Source of the DNA: Shewanella waksmanii ATCC BAA-643
GTDB taxonomy: Bacteria > Pseudomonadota > Gammaproteobacteria > Enterobacterales > Shewanellaceae
Assembly (NCBI RefSeq): GCF_000518805.1
Contig: NZ_JAEH01000012.1
Location: 49,187 to 113,186 of the forward strand
Length of the DNA stretch: 64,000 bases
Reading direction: 5' to 3'
The notes under the pieces are model-generated. The model did not search any database and had not been told where the DNA came from. It saw only the letters and a list, made by a program, of their open reading frames with translations. The translations under genes were made by a program, and so were the position numbers. Numbering within the stretch: position 1 is the stretch's first letter; every line of letters starts with the position of its first letter. Shown here one piece after another: positions 36,237-45,890 of this stretch.

Positions 36237-37519
36237 TGATGCAAGGCGTCACTGCTGCGCCGAGTCAGACTGCTTTACCACTGAAAAGTGGTGAAGCGGC
36301 TTTTACACGTCAATCCAACCATTCATCGCAGTCAAAATCTAGCACGGCATCGAGCTCAACATCAGGCACGGGCACAGCACAAGGCACAGCCTCATCGGCT
36401 TCAATAAGCCATGCACACGCCCCCAAGGTCGCTAAACAAACCTTACATCATGGCCAGGCCATTGGTGTTAGCCACGCCGTGCCGCAAACACCGGTGCCGA
36501 TTAGCGCGCCTGCAGCAGCAAACAGCCAAACCACTCAAGCCACTCAAGTTGGGCAAGGGCAATTTAGTTTGCAGCAAGGGGCATTATCTGTTGATGCTTT
36601 GGTCAATGTTAGCCCAGATAATCGTGCCACTAACAACGGCGATGAAACTACTCCACGAGCAGATAGCAGCAGTGCACCGAGTGTGGCTGCAGGAGAGACT
36701 AACCCTGCCAGTGATAACCAAAGCAGTGAACGCGCTGGGGAAGGTGAGCCTAGGCAAGCGCCGCCAAGTGTTGAGGATGAATCTCAGCAAGCTGGCGCCG
36801 AAGAGGCTGGCACTAATACTGAAGAAGATAAATCAAGTGATGATCAACAAGCGGTAAAAGAGCAACAGGCTCAACAAGAGTTACAAGCGCTTGCTAAACG
36901 TGATGCTGAAGTACGCGCCCATGAACAAGCCCACGCTAATGTGGGTGGCCAGTATGCTGGTTCTCCCAGTTACTCTTATGAACAGGGAAGTGACGGCAAA
37001 CGCTATGCGGTTGATGGTGAAGTGCAGATTGATATAACGCCAATCGCTAATGATCCTCAGGCTACGGTCAATAAAATGCAAAAGGTCTATGCAGCAGCAA
37101 TGGCACCGGTACAGCCATCAATGGCTGATATTCAAGTGGCTAACGAAGCAATGCGTAACCTAAATAGTGCTAAAGCAGATTTGGCTAGCGAACGTAGTGA
37201 GCAATTTGCTGGCGACAACAATCAAACGCCCCCCATATTTAGCTCAGGTAACGGTCAACAAGCGCGGGTTAATCCTTTTGAAAATGAAGGCAGTCGTTTT
37301 CAGCCTGAAACAGATGCTGATGGCAATATTAGTTATGTGGCCCGTGACGAGCAAAACAATGCTGTTGCGACAAGTATAGACAGTATCAATACCCAAGTGA
37401 CGCAGCAAAGCCAGACTCAGCAAGAGCGTGTTGAAATTCAGCAGGTTAATCTAGATGTTCTGCAATCAAAATATAACCCGCAACAGGCGTCGTCTTCTAG
37501 CATCGATTTTAGGGTATAA
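36236..37519 (+). CDS. Putative metalloprotease, SprA-related / CJM1_0395 family
   Basis: This 427-residue protein has a long low-complexity N-terminus (about 1-210, rich in Ser, Ala, Gln, Thr). A conserved core follows (about 215-320): KRDAEVRAHEQAHANVGGQY with an HExxH-type HEQAH, then SYSYEQGSDGKRYAVDGEVQIDITPIANDP and a helix. This fits the SprA-related family annotated as putative metalloproteases. No signal peptide is visible. The tail is Gln-rich. It is translationally coupled to the small gene before it, and a terminator follows. Confidence 0.75.
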   Translation: MMQGVTAAPSQTALPLKSGEAAFTRQSNHSSQSKSSTASSSTSGTGTAQGTASSASISHAHAPKVAKQTLHHGQAIGVSHAVPQTPVPISAPAAANSQTTQATQVGQGQFSLQQGALSVDALVNVSPDNRATNNGDETTPRADSSSAPSVAAGETNPASDNQSSERAGEGEPRQAPPSVEDESQQAGAEEAGTNTEEDKSSDDQQAVKEQQAQQELQALAKRDAEVRAHEQAHANVGGQYAGSPSYSYEQGSDGKRYAVDGEVQIDITPIANDPQATVNKMQKVYAAAMAPVQPSMADIQVANEAMRNLNSAKADLASERSEQFAGDNNQTPPIFSSGNGQQARVNPFENEGSRFQPETDADGNISYVARDEQNNAVATSIDSINTQVTQQSQTQQERVEIQQVNLDVLQSKYNPQQASSSSIDFRV

Positions 37520-37521
37520 GC

Positions 37522-37552
37522 TAGACGTTAAAAACGTCTATCGATTTTTTTA
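37522..37552 (+). terminator. Terminator after the SprA-like gene
   Basis: TAGACGTT pairs with AACGTCTA around a short loop, and ATTTTTTT follows. Confidence 0.8.
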
Positions 37553-37646
37553 CCTCACTTAACCAAGATTAAGTCTTTCTACCTTTTACTGATTGCTGTA
37601 ATTCCTAGCCTGGATATCTCTTTCATTGCTAGCTGATGGCCGTCTA

Positions 37647-37911
37647 ATACCAATCAGTATAAACATTTAGTCACTCAGTGAGAATTTAGCGGTTCTGAGG
37701 CAAGGCAACGAGTGAAGAGCATAGTTGTTCTACGGTTAAACTCGTTAACACGGTATCAAAACCGCTAAAACTCACCATTCTGGCGCGTTTTTGGCTGCCT
37801 ATTTCTGCGTTGAATAACCTCACAAGGGAGCAACCATTGTTTCAGTTATTCGTCTTGAATTAGTTTGCCAAAAGCGCGCTGAGTAGATCAAATTCTTATA
37901 CTGATTGGTAT
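37647..37911. repeat. 265-bp element with 16-bp terminal inverted repeats (MITE-like)
   Basis: ATACCAATCAGTATAA (37647-37662) and TTATACTGATTGGTAT (37896-37911) are perfect inverted repeats. The interior is non-coding. The size, perfect ends and lack of a gene suggest a miniature inverted-repeat element or dispersed repeat. A further partial copy of the end (GATTGGTATT) occurs at 37981-37990. Confidence 0.65.
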
Positions 37912-37988
37912 AACGGGTTTATGTTTGCCTGCTTGGCTTGCGTAGCCGGTAGCGAGGCAACGACTTAGGAATGTTGATATGATTGGTA

Positions 37989-38894
37989 TTACTTAGGTTC
38001 TACTGGTTTGAGATGTTGATTTAAGATCAGTTGCTCAACCAATTTACTTGCTGGCCCTTGTCTATCACGATTGGGGATCACTAAACTTGTCATCACTCTG
38101 CGGCGAGTCCCGCCTCTTAAGGTCAGTTGATAGAGGCTGCCGCTAGCCAAGCTCTGCGCTACCAAATGCTGGGGTATCCAGCAAAATCCGATGGGTTTAG
38201 CGAGTATCACTAATGCTTCATGAAAGTTCGAAACCGTCCAGCGCTGCTCAGCTTTGAGCCAGCCAATATCATCGGTGTTCTTTAAACCGGTATCTTTGAT
38301 GACGATTTGTAAATGTTGAGAAAGCGTATGGTCATCTAACTCCTCATTATGAGAGGCAAGCGGATGTTGCGGGTGGCAAACCAGCGCAAAATCAATTTCA
38401 CATAAAGGTTCAATCAAGTGGCCAGTCGGGGGCAGGCCGCCGACGATAGCAATATCTACTTGCTCAGCTTCAATTAACTCTTTAGTCCCATTAATCACAG
38501 AATCAATAATCGTCACGCGAGTGCCGCGGCTTTGCGGTTCAAATGCACTCAATGCATCGACTAAGTGGTGGGTTGGGTAAACAATTTCACGGGCAATGGT
38601 CAGTGTTGGTTCCCAGCCACTGTGCAAATTCCCTGCTAACTGCTCAATTTCATTGATGGCATAGGTTAATCCACGGGAGCGTCGAAGCAGCATTTCGCCA
38701 GCATCAGTAAGTTGAGCTTTGCGACCTTTGACGACTAAAAGGGTGACACCTAATTGATCTTGCAATTTAGCGACAGCGTGATTGAGCGATGACTGACTAC
38801 GATTTAGCTGTGCAGCAGCTTGAGCGTAGCCTCCGTGGTCAACAACTGCTTGTAAAATTCGCCACTGTTCTAGGGTGGATTTAGCTTTGCTCAT
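37989..38894 (-). CDS. LysR-family transcriptional regulator
   Basis: This 301-residue protein has a HTH at about 8-65 (GGYAQAAAQLNRSQSSLNHAVAKLQ), a linker helix and a LysR substrate-binding domain. It ends close to the MITE-like repeat. It lies 48 bases downstream of the DUF3541 block on the same strand and could be expressed with it, though the 5' gap allows its own promoter. The target is unknown. Confidence 0.85.
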   Translation of the reverse strand: MSKAKSTLEQWRILQAVVDHGGYAQAAAQLNRSQSSLNHAVAKLQDQLGVTLLVVKGRKAQLTDAGEMLLRRSRGLTYAINEIEQLAGNLHSGWEPTLTIAREIVYPTHHLVDALSAFEPQSRGTRVTIIDSVINGTKELIEAEQVDIAIVGGLPPTGHLIEPLCEIDFALVCHPQHPLASHNEELDDHTLSQHLQIVIKDTGLKNTDDIGWLKAEQRWTVSNFHEALVILAKPIGFCWIPQHLVAQSLASGSLYQLTLRGGTRRRVMTSLVIPNRDRQGPASKLVEQLILNQHLKPVEPK

Positions 38895-38942
38895 AGTGGT
38901 TAAAGTCGCCCATTATGACTCATTGCACAATGGGCGAGCTCC

Positions 38943-40028
38943 TTAAGGTTTTTCGCTTACCTGTTTAGGTAAATACTTTTTGGTTGCCTTTAATTTATGG
39001 AAGTAGGGGCCTTTATGCAGTTTTTCTGGCCACTGTAATAGCATCATCGCCAGCACATTTCGATGTTCACCAAGTGCTAAATCTGGATTACCACGTGGTG
39101 ATTTAATGATATTAGCTTCAACATCATAAGCATTTACGATATGCGCTTGGGTCAGTTTTACCACCCGATGATCGCTCAGGCCAGCTAAGTGAAAGCTGAT
39201 GCCCACCTCTGCAATGATGTCATCGGTAGCATCTTCTAAAATACGTTCGATATTGGCATCGAAGTAGTCGAGGATCCAAGCAAACTCTTTGACATCAACA
39301 CGGTGTTGATAATATTCGCTGGCGGCAAAAATAAAATGAGTGAGCCCATAGATTTTGTTGCGGTACTGACGTGTTGATAGCTGCTCATCTTTATCGCTTG
39401 GGTAAACTTCATTGAATGCAGCTTTGTATTCGTCAACATAGTCGCCTACGCCTATCTGCTTGGCCCAGTATACATAGTTAATCAGCTGCGCTGCCCAAGC
39501 TTCTATCATTGCTTTATCTGTCAAGCCTTGGCGTAGGTCGGTTTTTTTCAAAGCAGCGCGTAACTTATCATCACAAGGCCCAACTAAGCCAAATTCATCA
39601 ATGCGACTTGAGAAGCGTAACAGTACGTCGGTATAAAACAAAAACTCAGGAAAGGGCTTCAAGGCCTTTTTACGTGCTTTGGCACGAGGACCGTTGCCTA
39701 ATACCGAAATTGCTCGTTTAGACTCTGACTCAATAAAGCCTGGTTTATCGAGTTGGCACGCATAGAAGGCTTGTGATTCTGTCACGGCATATAAATCGAT
39801 TAAGGCTGCATTGGCGTACTTTTCATCACCTGTCATGCGGAATTGGCGTATACCATAGTGGCCCTGCACACGCGGTGGTAATTGATACAAGTGATTTTCA
39901 AGGTTCATCTTGATGCCTTGGTATACCTGCTGTTCGGTAACCGCCTGCGCTTGTTTTTCAGCATAGGTCAGCGGAGAGACACTAAGAAGCGCAAGTACTA
40001 AGGTGCTTGTTTTCAGCAGCTTGTGCAT
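38943..40028 (-). CDS. DUF3541-domain secreted protein
   Basis: This 361-residue protein has a signal peptide (LLKTSTLVLALLSVSPLTYA). Segments such as GHYGIRQFRMTGDEKYANAALIDLY, KTDLRQGLTDKAMIEAWAAQ and YRNKIYGLTHFIFAASEYYQH suggest an all-helical toroid-like fold. I assign DUF3541 from memory of Vibrio/Shewanella proteins, with moderate certainty. It has a good ribosome site (AAAGGA), and its start lies inside the 3' end of the M3-like gene (47-base overlap), so the two are coupled. The role is unknown. Confidence 0.6.
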   Translation of the reverse strand: MHKLLKTSTLVLALLSVSPLTYAEKQAQAVTEQQVYQGIKMNLENHLYQLPPRVQGHYGIRQFRMTGDEKYANAALIDLYAVTESQAFYACQLDKPGFIESESKRAISVLGNGPRAKARKKALKPFPEFLFYTDVLLRFSSRIDEFGLVGPCDDKLRAALKKTDLRQGLTDKAMIEAWAAQLINYVYWAKQIGVGDYVDEYKAAFNEVYPSDKDEQLSTRQYRNKIYGLTHFIFAASEYYQHRVDVKEFAWILDYFDANIERILEDATDDIIAEVGISFHLAGLSDHRVVKLTQAHIVNAYDVEANIIKSPRGNPDLALGEHRNVLAMMLLQWPEKLHKGPYFHKLKATKKYLPKQVSEKP

Positions 40029-41676
40029 GATTTATCCTTTCTATCAGTTGAGTCGGGGTGAGTGCTTCGCCGAGTAATGTCGTTAAAATAGACGCTAATG
40101 GCAAAGCGGGTTCATTAACAAGTAACGTTGTGAACACGTGATGTTGATTCTGACACGGTTTATTAATTCGGTAAATGTATTGGCTTAAGGCACTTTGCCA
40201 CACATGTTGATAATACAGCGGGCCTTGCTCAGCTATAGCATAAAAATGCAAAGGGTAGCTTGCTTCATCTAACCAAGGTTGGCCAAAACTGTTAGTGAAC
40301 TGCTGGGGTAAATCGGTGTAGGGGGCATCAAGCGCATAAAAACTGACAGCGATTTTAGCGCGAAACACTCGCTGTTGGTGACGAAACTCAGCCAAAAGTT
40401 TTTCTCGGCTGTTGTCAGCAATGGCAGGCAACAGCTGCGCTTGTAAATATTGGCTCAACCAAAGTTGACCTATTTGTCGACTCACATTGTTAGCGCTGCC
40501 GCTATTAAGCAGATAATGCCTTTGAGAATAACTGAGTTGTTCGAACGCCTGCGCTACGGTATTGACCAATTGCTGCTGTTGGCGGTAGTTATTGAGTGTG
40601 TCTGGCAACTTTAATTCAATTTGCGCAAATTGATGGCCAAGGACACCATGGCGTCGAGTTAGTAATTTGCTGCGATTGCCACTACTGATAATCACATCAC
40701 CCAGTAAACGATTGTCCAACCAGATTCGGTGATAACGCTGATCTATCTGCTCAACACGGACGCCAAACTCTGCTAAAACTTGGTAGGCCTGTAATAACAT
40801 CTCCAGGCCGCTGATGGATGTTGTGTTGGTGCTTGTTGCCTGCTTAAGCATTTGGGGAAGATCCCACGGCGACACGGTTGGTTTTGTCTGGCCGTCGAGA
40901 AATAGCTTTACTCGCGCCGGTTTTTGCAGCATATCTGTGGTTAATGAATATGCTGTGTAATCAGCAAAACCTTGATTATTTGCTTGTTGCTGTCTTATAT
41001 CCCAGATTTGCTGCAAGGCTTGTGAGTTACGTTGTGACGCTCTAGCCTGATAGGCTTGCCAAACCTTGCGGCGACAATCTGTATCGGTTTGGCGCATCAA
41101 GTAGCCTGCGACTGTTAGATTGATGCTGCGGTTTGAGTTTGCATCGGTACTATTTATCTCACATTGACTCTCACTAAACAGCAAGCTGACATCTTCGGGC
41201 GCTAAACCTCGCTTAATTGTCGCTTGGGCAGTATGCAGTTTTGCCTTCGGGGTGATGGCTAAAGTTTGTGATTGTAGCTGTGTCAGTTGCTCGCCCAATA
41301 GCCTCAACTGCGGATCGGCAGCTTGAGAGAGTCCGTTGACGATGCTAACCACTTTTGGCTGATGGATAAGCTCTTCGAATAAGTCAGCTAAGTGCAATTG
41401 GCATTGTAATAAGTACTCATTCTCTTGAGGTGCCAGCGAATATTGGCGGTAGTAGTGCACACTGTCACGCAAATTAACAATCGACAACAGGTGATATTCA
41501 AGTGTGGTGGCTTGCTGGCTTAATTCGATGCTTGTGCTTTGATTGAGATCAGCGAGGTAGGCATCGTTATTAAATTCGATACACTGATTGTGTAAGAGTG
41601 AGATGGGAGAGACGGCAGCGTAAGCTGCCGTCAAACAACTAAGGCTGAGCAGTACTGCAAAAATGCTTTTTAGCAT
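39982..41676 (-). CDS. M3-peptidase-like secreted protein lacking HExxH
   Basis: This is about 564 residues from ATG 41676 (TTG 41682 is the alternative) with a signal peptide (SIFAVLLSLSCLTAAYA). The middle part follows the oligopeptidase A/M3 pattern: RRKVWQAYQARASQRNSQAL, QIWDIRQQQANNQGFADYTAYSL, then MLQKPARVKLFLD. Where M3 enzymes have HEFGHALH, this protein has NTVAQAFEQL, and no HExxH exists anywhere in it. It is therefore probably a non-catalytic relative in the periplasm. It overlaps both neighbours, the ATP-grasp gene and the DUF3541 gene, so it looks like part of the same operon. Confidence 0.65.
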   Translation of the reverse strand: MLKSIFAVLLSLSCLTAAYAAVSPISLLHNQCIEFNNDAYLADLNQSTSIELSQQATTLEYHLLSIVNLRDSVHYYRQYSLAPQENEYLLQCQLHLADLFEELIHQPKVVSIVNGLSQAADPQLRLLGEQLTQLQSQTLAITPKAKLHTAQATIKRGLAPEDVSLLFSESQCEINSTDANSNRSINLTVAGYLMRQTDTDCRRKVWQAYQARASQRNSQALQQIWDIRQQQANNQGFADYTAYSLTTDMLQKPARVKLFLDGQTKPTVSPWDLPQMLKQATSTNTTSISGLEMLLQAYQVLAEFGVRVEQIDQRYHRIWLDNRLLGDVIISSGNRSKLLTRRHGVLGHQFAQIELKLPDTLNNYRQQQQLVNTVAQAFEQLSYSQRHYLLNSGSANNVSRQIGQLWLSQYLQAQLLPAIADNSREKLLAEFRHQQRVFRAKIAVSFYALDAPYTDLPQQFTNSFGQPWLDEASYPLHFYAIAEQGPLYYQHVWQSALSQYIYRINKPCQNQHHVFTTLLVNEPALPLASILTTLLGEALTPTQLIERINHAQAAENKHLSTCAS

Positions 41677-42595
41677 ATGCAACGCGCTCTTCCACTGACA
41701 TAGCAGTATTTTTTAGGTTTTCGACATGATGGAGAAACGGCAAAATGCCGCGACCATTGGCGATCTGAATAGCCAGACCTGGACGAGCATTAAGCTCTAG
41801 CAGTAATGGTCCCCGTTTTTGGTCTAGCACCATATCTGTCCCTAGATAACCCAGCTCACTCATCTCATAAGCTTTAGAGGCTGTATGTAATAGGGTGTCC
41901 CAGTGCGGCACAGCAATATCAATCAACTTCTTGTTGGTATCCGGATGGAAGTCAATTGGCTGGTCGAACTGAACTGCATGCAGTCCTTTACCTGTGCCAA
42001 TATCAACACCTACGCCAACGGCGCCTTGGTGCAAGTTAGCTTTGCCGTCTGATGCTGCAGTAGATAAGCGCAGCATGCCCATAATTGGAAAGCCTTTGAA
42101 TACGATAAGGCGAATATCAGGCACGCCTTCATAGGAGTAACCATCAAACACCGGATCGAACTCAATTAGCCCTTCTACAATGGCCACATCAGGGTTACCA
42201 CCTAAAGAAAACAGTCCGCTCAATACATTTGATACGTGACGGTCTACTTCTGACGGTGTGACTTCATTGCCATTAGGCTTGTAATATCGACCGTTCTCGA
42301 CTTTAGTGATAACCAAAATCCCCTTACCACCAGAGCCTTGAGAAGGCTTGATCACAAATCCTGTGCGGTTGTTGACCATTTCTGGTATATGGGCGATTTC
42401 GTGCTGTTCGCTCACGGTACCAATCAAATCCGGTACCGCAATATCATTGGCGAGCGCCAGCTGCTTAGTCGTGAGCTTATCATCCACGCGTTTGTAATAT
42501 TTGCGCGGATTATAGCGGCCAATAAAGTCAATATTACGCTTATTCATCCCAAGTACCCCTTGGGATGCAAGCGCGCGAGGGCGAGCAAACATCAT
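41639..42595 (-). CDS. RimK-like ATP-grasp ligase (alpha-L-glutamate ligase-related)
   Basis: This 318-residue cytosolic protein has an ATP-grasp core: TGFVIKPSQGSGGKGILVI (about 88-106, nucleotide loop), AIVEGLIEF, PDIRLIVFKGFPIMGMLRLST, and LLLELNARPGLAIQIANGRG with metal-binding residues. It belongs to the RimK-related group found beside a 7TM transglutaminase-like protein. It should form an amide bond between an amino acid and an unknown acceptor. The Shine-Dalgarno GGGAGAG overlaps the stop of the upstream gene. Confidence 0.85.
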   Translation of the reverse strand: MMFARPRALASQGVLGMNKRNIDFIGRYNPRKYYKRVDDKLTTKQLALANDIAVPDLIGTVSEQHEIAHIPEMVNNRTGFVIKPSQGSGGKGILVITKVENGRYYKPNGNEVTPSEVDRHVSNVLSGLFSLGGNPDVAIVEGLIEFDPVFDGYSYEGVPDIRLIVFKGFPIMGMLRLSTAASDGKANLHQGAVGVGVDIGTGKGLHAVQFDQPIDFHPDTNKKLIDIAVPHWDTLLHTASKAYEMSELGYLGTDMVLDQKRGPLLLELNARPGLAIQIANGRGILPFLHHVENLKNTAMSVEERVAYAKKHFCSTAQP

Positions 42596-42596
42596 A

Positions 42597-44102
42597 TTAC
42601 TCTCCCGCCAATGGCTTAAAGCGTCTTAGCTCTAGTAGCTTATAACCTGTGTATTGACCCATAAGCAGTACCATAGCCAAAATCACTAGGTGAATACCGA
42701 GGAAGTTGAATACCCAGTGCTGAATCCAAGTCGCGCTCATTGCCATATAGGCTAAGGTTGCTACAAATAAACTACCGCCACCTTGGACAAAGACTTCTTT
42801 AGCGCCTTCTTCTTCCCAAAGAATCGACATTCTCTCAATGGTCCACGCTAAAATGATCATGGGGAAGAACGTGATGGTTAGGCCTTCACTGAGACCAAAC
42901 TTATAGGATAACAATGTGAATAGGCCGATGATGCCTATCACCACAATAATCACCGCCGATATTCGTGATATTAATAGCAGGTTTAGCTGCGATAAATATG
43001 AGCGGATCATCAAACCGAACGCGACAATCAGTAAGAAACCAACTAGACCGGTTAATAGGGTAGTTTGAATGAAGGCTAAGGCTATCAAAACCGGCATGAA
43101 AGTCCCTGAGGTTTTAATGCCGATAATGACCCGCAAAAATACCACCATCAACACACCGATAGGGATCAGCAAAATACCTTTAAATAAGCTTTGCTCTTCG
43201 AGAGGCAGTTGATAGAGACTAAAATCAAGAGCGTCGCTGTTCTTCATCACATCGATAGAGGTGGCGAGGGCAGAGCGGGTATCTTGCAACATTGAGAAGT
43301 TTACTTGTGAGTTAATACCACCAATAACATCTAATGTTGATTTACCTGAGCGATCCCAAATTAGTAAGTTATCAGGGCGACCCTGAGTGCCATCAATTGG
43401 GTTGAATAGGTGCCACTGACCATCATGATAAACCTCAACAAAAGTCACCAGTTGCTGACGTCTGCGTTGGTCTTCTAAGAACAAACCACTGACGGTTTGA
43501 GCCGGTACGCCTTTGCTGTTTAGCATACGTACAAATAGTCTAGCGGGGCGGTTGCTGCTCAGCAGCAGTTCGATATTTTGGCTACGCTCGGCTGCTGTCA
43601 GGGCTTTATTAAGCTGCTGTGCGAACGATAAGTTAGTCGCACTGCGAGACCACACTTCTTCAATGGCTTGTTCTGCAGCCGCTTTTTCTGTTGCTGGCCA
43701 ATTGTATGGCTCTGGTGTTTGTGGCTCTTCAGATGCCGCTATCTGCTTAACACCTGTTGGGATTAAGGTGACTTTATAGTAGAGATCTTGTTGACCCGCA
43801 GCTTCACGAATCGACCACACGGCGCGACGTCCTTCTTCATCGCTAGTGATAGAGAGACCGTATCCTGGAGAGGTCGCATTTTCTACTAACACTTCATAAG
43901 CCGGATCTTCTGGTAAAGAAAATGACACTTCAGCAGATTCGCCCGTGGCTTGGAAGCGCACTTTGGCATCAACTGCCCAGCTTTGTACTTGTTTACCAGG
44001 TAAGAAGGGCACATTGTGCTCTATACCACGATAGATGCTAGCGGCTAACCCTGAGATAAACAGTAGCGCGACTAACAAATAAAAAGGTTTTCTAGAATGC
44101 AT
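42597..44102 (-). CDS. 7TM protein with N-terminal inactive transglutaminase-like domain
   Basis: This 501-residue protein has one N-terminal TM (YLLVALLFISGLAASIY), then a periplasmic domain of about 220 residues with a transglutaminase-like pattern (RMLNSKGVPAQTVSGLFLE, VEVYHDGQWHLFNPIDG). A bundle of about seven TM helices follows (about 270-490). The usual catalytic Cys position is not conserved, as in the family called inactive transglutaminase with 7TM. It is one base from the ATP-grasp gene and 14 from the protease gene, a conserved three-gene module of unknown product. Confidence 0.82.
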   Translation of the reverse strand: MHSRKPFYLLVALLFISGLAASIYRGIEHNVPFLPGKQVQSWAVDAKVRFQATGESAEVSFSLPEDPAYEVLVENATSPGYGLSITSDEEGRRAVWSIREAAGQQDLYYKVTLIPTGVKQIAASEEPQTPEPYNWPATEKAAAEQAIEEVWSRSATNLSFAQQLNKALTAAERSQNIELLLSSNRPARLFVRMLNSKGVPAQTVSGLFLEDQRRRQQLVTFVEVYHDGQWHLFNPIDGTQGRPDNLLIWDRSGKSTLDVIGGINSQVNFSMLQDTRSALATSIDVMKNSDALDFSLYQLPLEEQSLFKGILLIPIGVLMVVFLRVIIGIKTSGTFMPVLIALAFIQTTLLTGLVGFLLIVAFGLMIRSYLSQLNLLLISRISAVIIVVIGIIGLFTLLSYKFGLSEGLTITFFPMIILAWTIERMSILWEEEGAKEVFVQGGGSLFVATLAYMAMSATWIQHWVFNFLGIHLVILAMVLLMGQYTGYKLLELRRFKPLAGE

Positions 44103-44116
44103 TATTAATAATTTCC

Positions 44117-44869
44117 TTACTTGCTAGTGGCTTGCTTCACAGCAGGCTTACCATGGATATAGGTTTGGCTGACATCGACCACGGCAATATCTTGCATAAA
44201 TTTACGTCCAAGTAGCAATGGAAACTCTAAATGGCTGCGGTCAACTAAGTTAAGATCGGTTTCCGCTTTATACTTACCGATTTGTAAGTGAGCGTGGATA
44301 ACTGGGCGGCGGTCACTGCTTTCATTGGCATCTTGTTTGATACGGACAAAACGCTCGACTTTAGATTCGAAAGTTTGTGCTGGATTATCTTCGCCTAAGG
44401 TAAAGACATCAAATCGAACCCATTGCTTACCGTCGCGCTCAAACAAGATGATATTGCGTGCATCCAGTGATGATGATTCAGCGCCGGTATCAATACGTGT
44501 TTTGAAGCGGCCTTTAACCTCTTCAATATACACATGTTCAGTCGCACCTAGAATGAACTTGTCACCTATGGGAGAGACGTCACACTCCATTTCTACGGGA
44601 ATGACTGTGGCTTGCTCTTGTTGTTGCTCAACATTAAGGTTAGCTATTTGCGCTTGCAAAGATTTAATCTCGTCTGATAATGCGGCTACATCTTGCTGCT
44701 GTGCTTGTTGATTGGTCTCGATAATCTTAACTAGCTCGGTTTGTTGAGCGCTAAGTTGACTGTCTAATGTCGCTGCATCAACGGGTACTGGCATAGCGTC
44801 AGTATTTGATTTAGCGGCACAGCCTGTTAAACCCGCGATAACGGCTAGTGTGATAATCTTTTTCAACAT
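44117..44869 (-). CDS. Retropepsin-like lipoprotein (so-called ATP-dependent zinc protease family)
   Basis: This 250-residue protein has lipobox LTGC (Cys 17), followed by a coiled coil (about 35-85) and a C-terminal domain. GRFKTRIDTGAESSSLDARNI carries a DTG aspartic-protease-type site and FPLLLGRKFMQDIAVVDVS is the second conserved segment. The family is annotated as Zn-protease/RimB-like, but the DTG motif suggests a retropepsin fold. The coiled-coil insertion could bind a partner or peptidoglycan. It is the first gene of the triad, upstream of the 7TM and ATP-grasp genes. Confidence 0.8.
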   Translation of the reverse strand: MLKKIITLAVIAGLTGCAAKSNTDAMPVPVDAATLDSQLSAQQTELVKIIETNQQAQQQDVAALSDEIKSLQAQIANLNVEQQQEQATVIPVEMECDVSPIGDKFILGATEHVYIEEVKGRFKTRIDTGAESSSLDARNIILFERDGKQWVRFDVFTLGEDNPAQTFESKVERFVRIKQDANESSDRRPVIHAHLQIGKYKAETDLNLVDRSHLEFPLLLGRKFMQDIAVVDVSQTYIHGKPAVKQATSK

Positions 44870-44897
44870 AGTCCTGTATTCCCAATTACTATTTCGT

Positions 44898-45890
44898 TTA
44901 GATTAAGTCTTTATTTGGCTGATTTTTTGTAGCGACAAAGGTAGCACGTTTAGGTGCTGGGTACCCTTCAATTGTCAGGCTAATATCATTAGGATCTAAA
45001 TAATCGACCAATGATTCGTTTGGCATCCAGTCAGTGCTGCGTTGCTCTGCTAAAGAGGTCACATCAATATCGACGCATTTAACATCGATAAAGTCTGCCT
45101 TTTTCAACCATAGCTCTAGCGCTTTAGCTGATGGAATAAACCAAGTGTTATTCATTTTTCCGTAGCGCCCACTCGGGACTAATACGGTATTTTCATCACC
45201 GTCGATGACTAATGTTTCTAGCACCAACTCTCCACCAGTCCGCAATTGATCACGTAACTGGAATAAATGGTCGATGGGTGAACGGCGATGATAAAGTACG
45301 CCCATAGAAAACACAGTATCAAATGCATCTAGCGGCGGCAGCTCTTCAATGCCTAAAGGCAATAAATGGATTGGCAGCTCTTCACCTGCGAGGCGTTTTA
45401 CCGCTTCAAATTGGCAGAGGAAAAGCACTGATGGATCAATTCCCACCACATGTTTGGCATCTTCACCTAGCATGCGCCACATATGATAACCACTGCCGCA
45501 ACCGACATCTAACACTGTGCGATTTTCAAGCGGACTGATGTGAGGTTGAACTCGCTCCCACTTCCAATCTGAGCGCCACTCGGTGTCAATTTCGATGCCG
45601 TGCAGTGAAAACGGACCCTTACGCCATGGTTGGAATATCCGCAGCAGGTTTTCCAATTTTTGGCGCTCACCGTCAGTGAGTTGATCGCCAGAACCTATAG
45701 TGACGGAGTGCTTTAAATCAATCTGGTCGGGTGCGGGGTAGTGCAATTTATTGAGCACTTTCTCCCACTTGGGCAAACTGCCATGTTTATGGTCACGTTG
45801 CCATTGACCCAGTATTGCCGGAAAAGTTTCAAGCCAATGCTGTAAACTTGAATCTGAAATTTGTTTGTAGAACGAACTAAAACTGATCAC
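44898..45890 (-). CDS. cmoB: tRNA U34 carboxymethyltransferase CmoB
   Basis: This 330-residue class I methyltransferase fold reads [19 protein letters not shown] (about 122-140), [41 protein letters not shown] and [25 protein letters not shown]. CmoB transfers the carboxymethyl group of carboxy-SAM to 5-hydroxyuridine 34 in tRNA. Its start overlaps the cmoA stop by four bases. Confidence 0.94.
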   Translation of the reverse strand: MISFSSFYKQISDSSLQHWLETFPAILGQWQRDHKHGSLPKWEKVLNKLHYPAPDQIDLKHSVTIGSGDQLTDGERQKLENLLRIFQPWRKGPFSLHGIEIDTEWRSDWKWERVQPHISPLENRTVLDVGCGSGYHMWRMLGEDAKHVVGIDPSVLFLCQFEAVKRLAGEELPIHLLPLGIEELPPLDAFDTVFSMGVLYHRRSPIDHLFQLRDQLRTGGELVLETLVIDGDENTVLVPSGRYGKMNNTWFIPSAKALELWLKKADFIDVKCVDIDVTSLAEQRSTDWMPNESLVDYLDPNDISLTIEGYPAPKRATFVATKNQPNKDLI

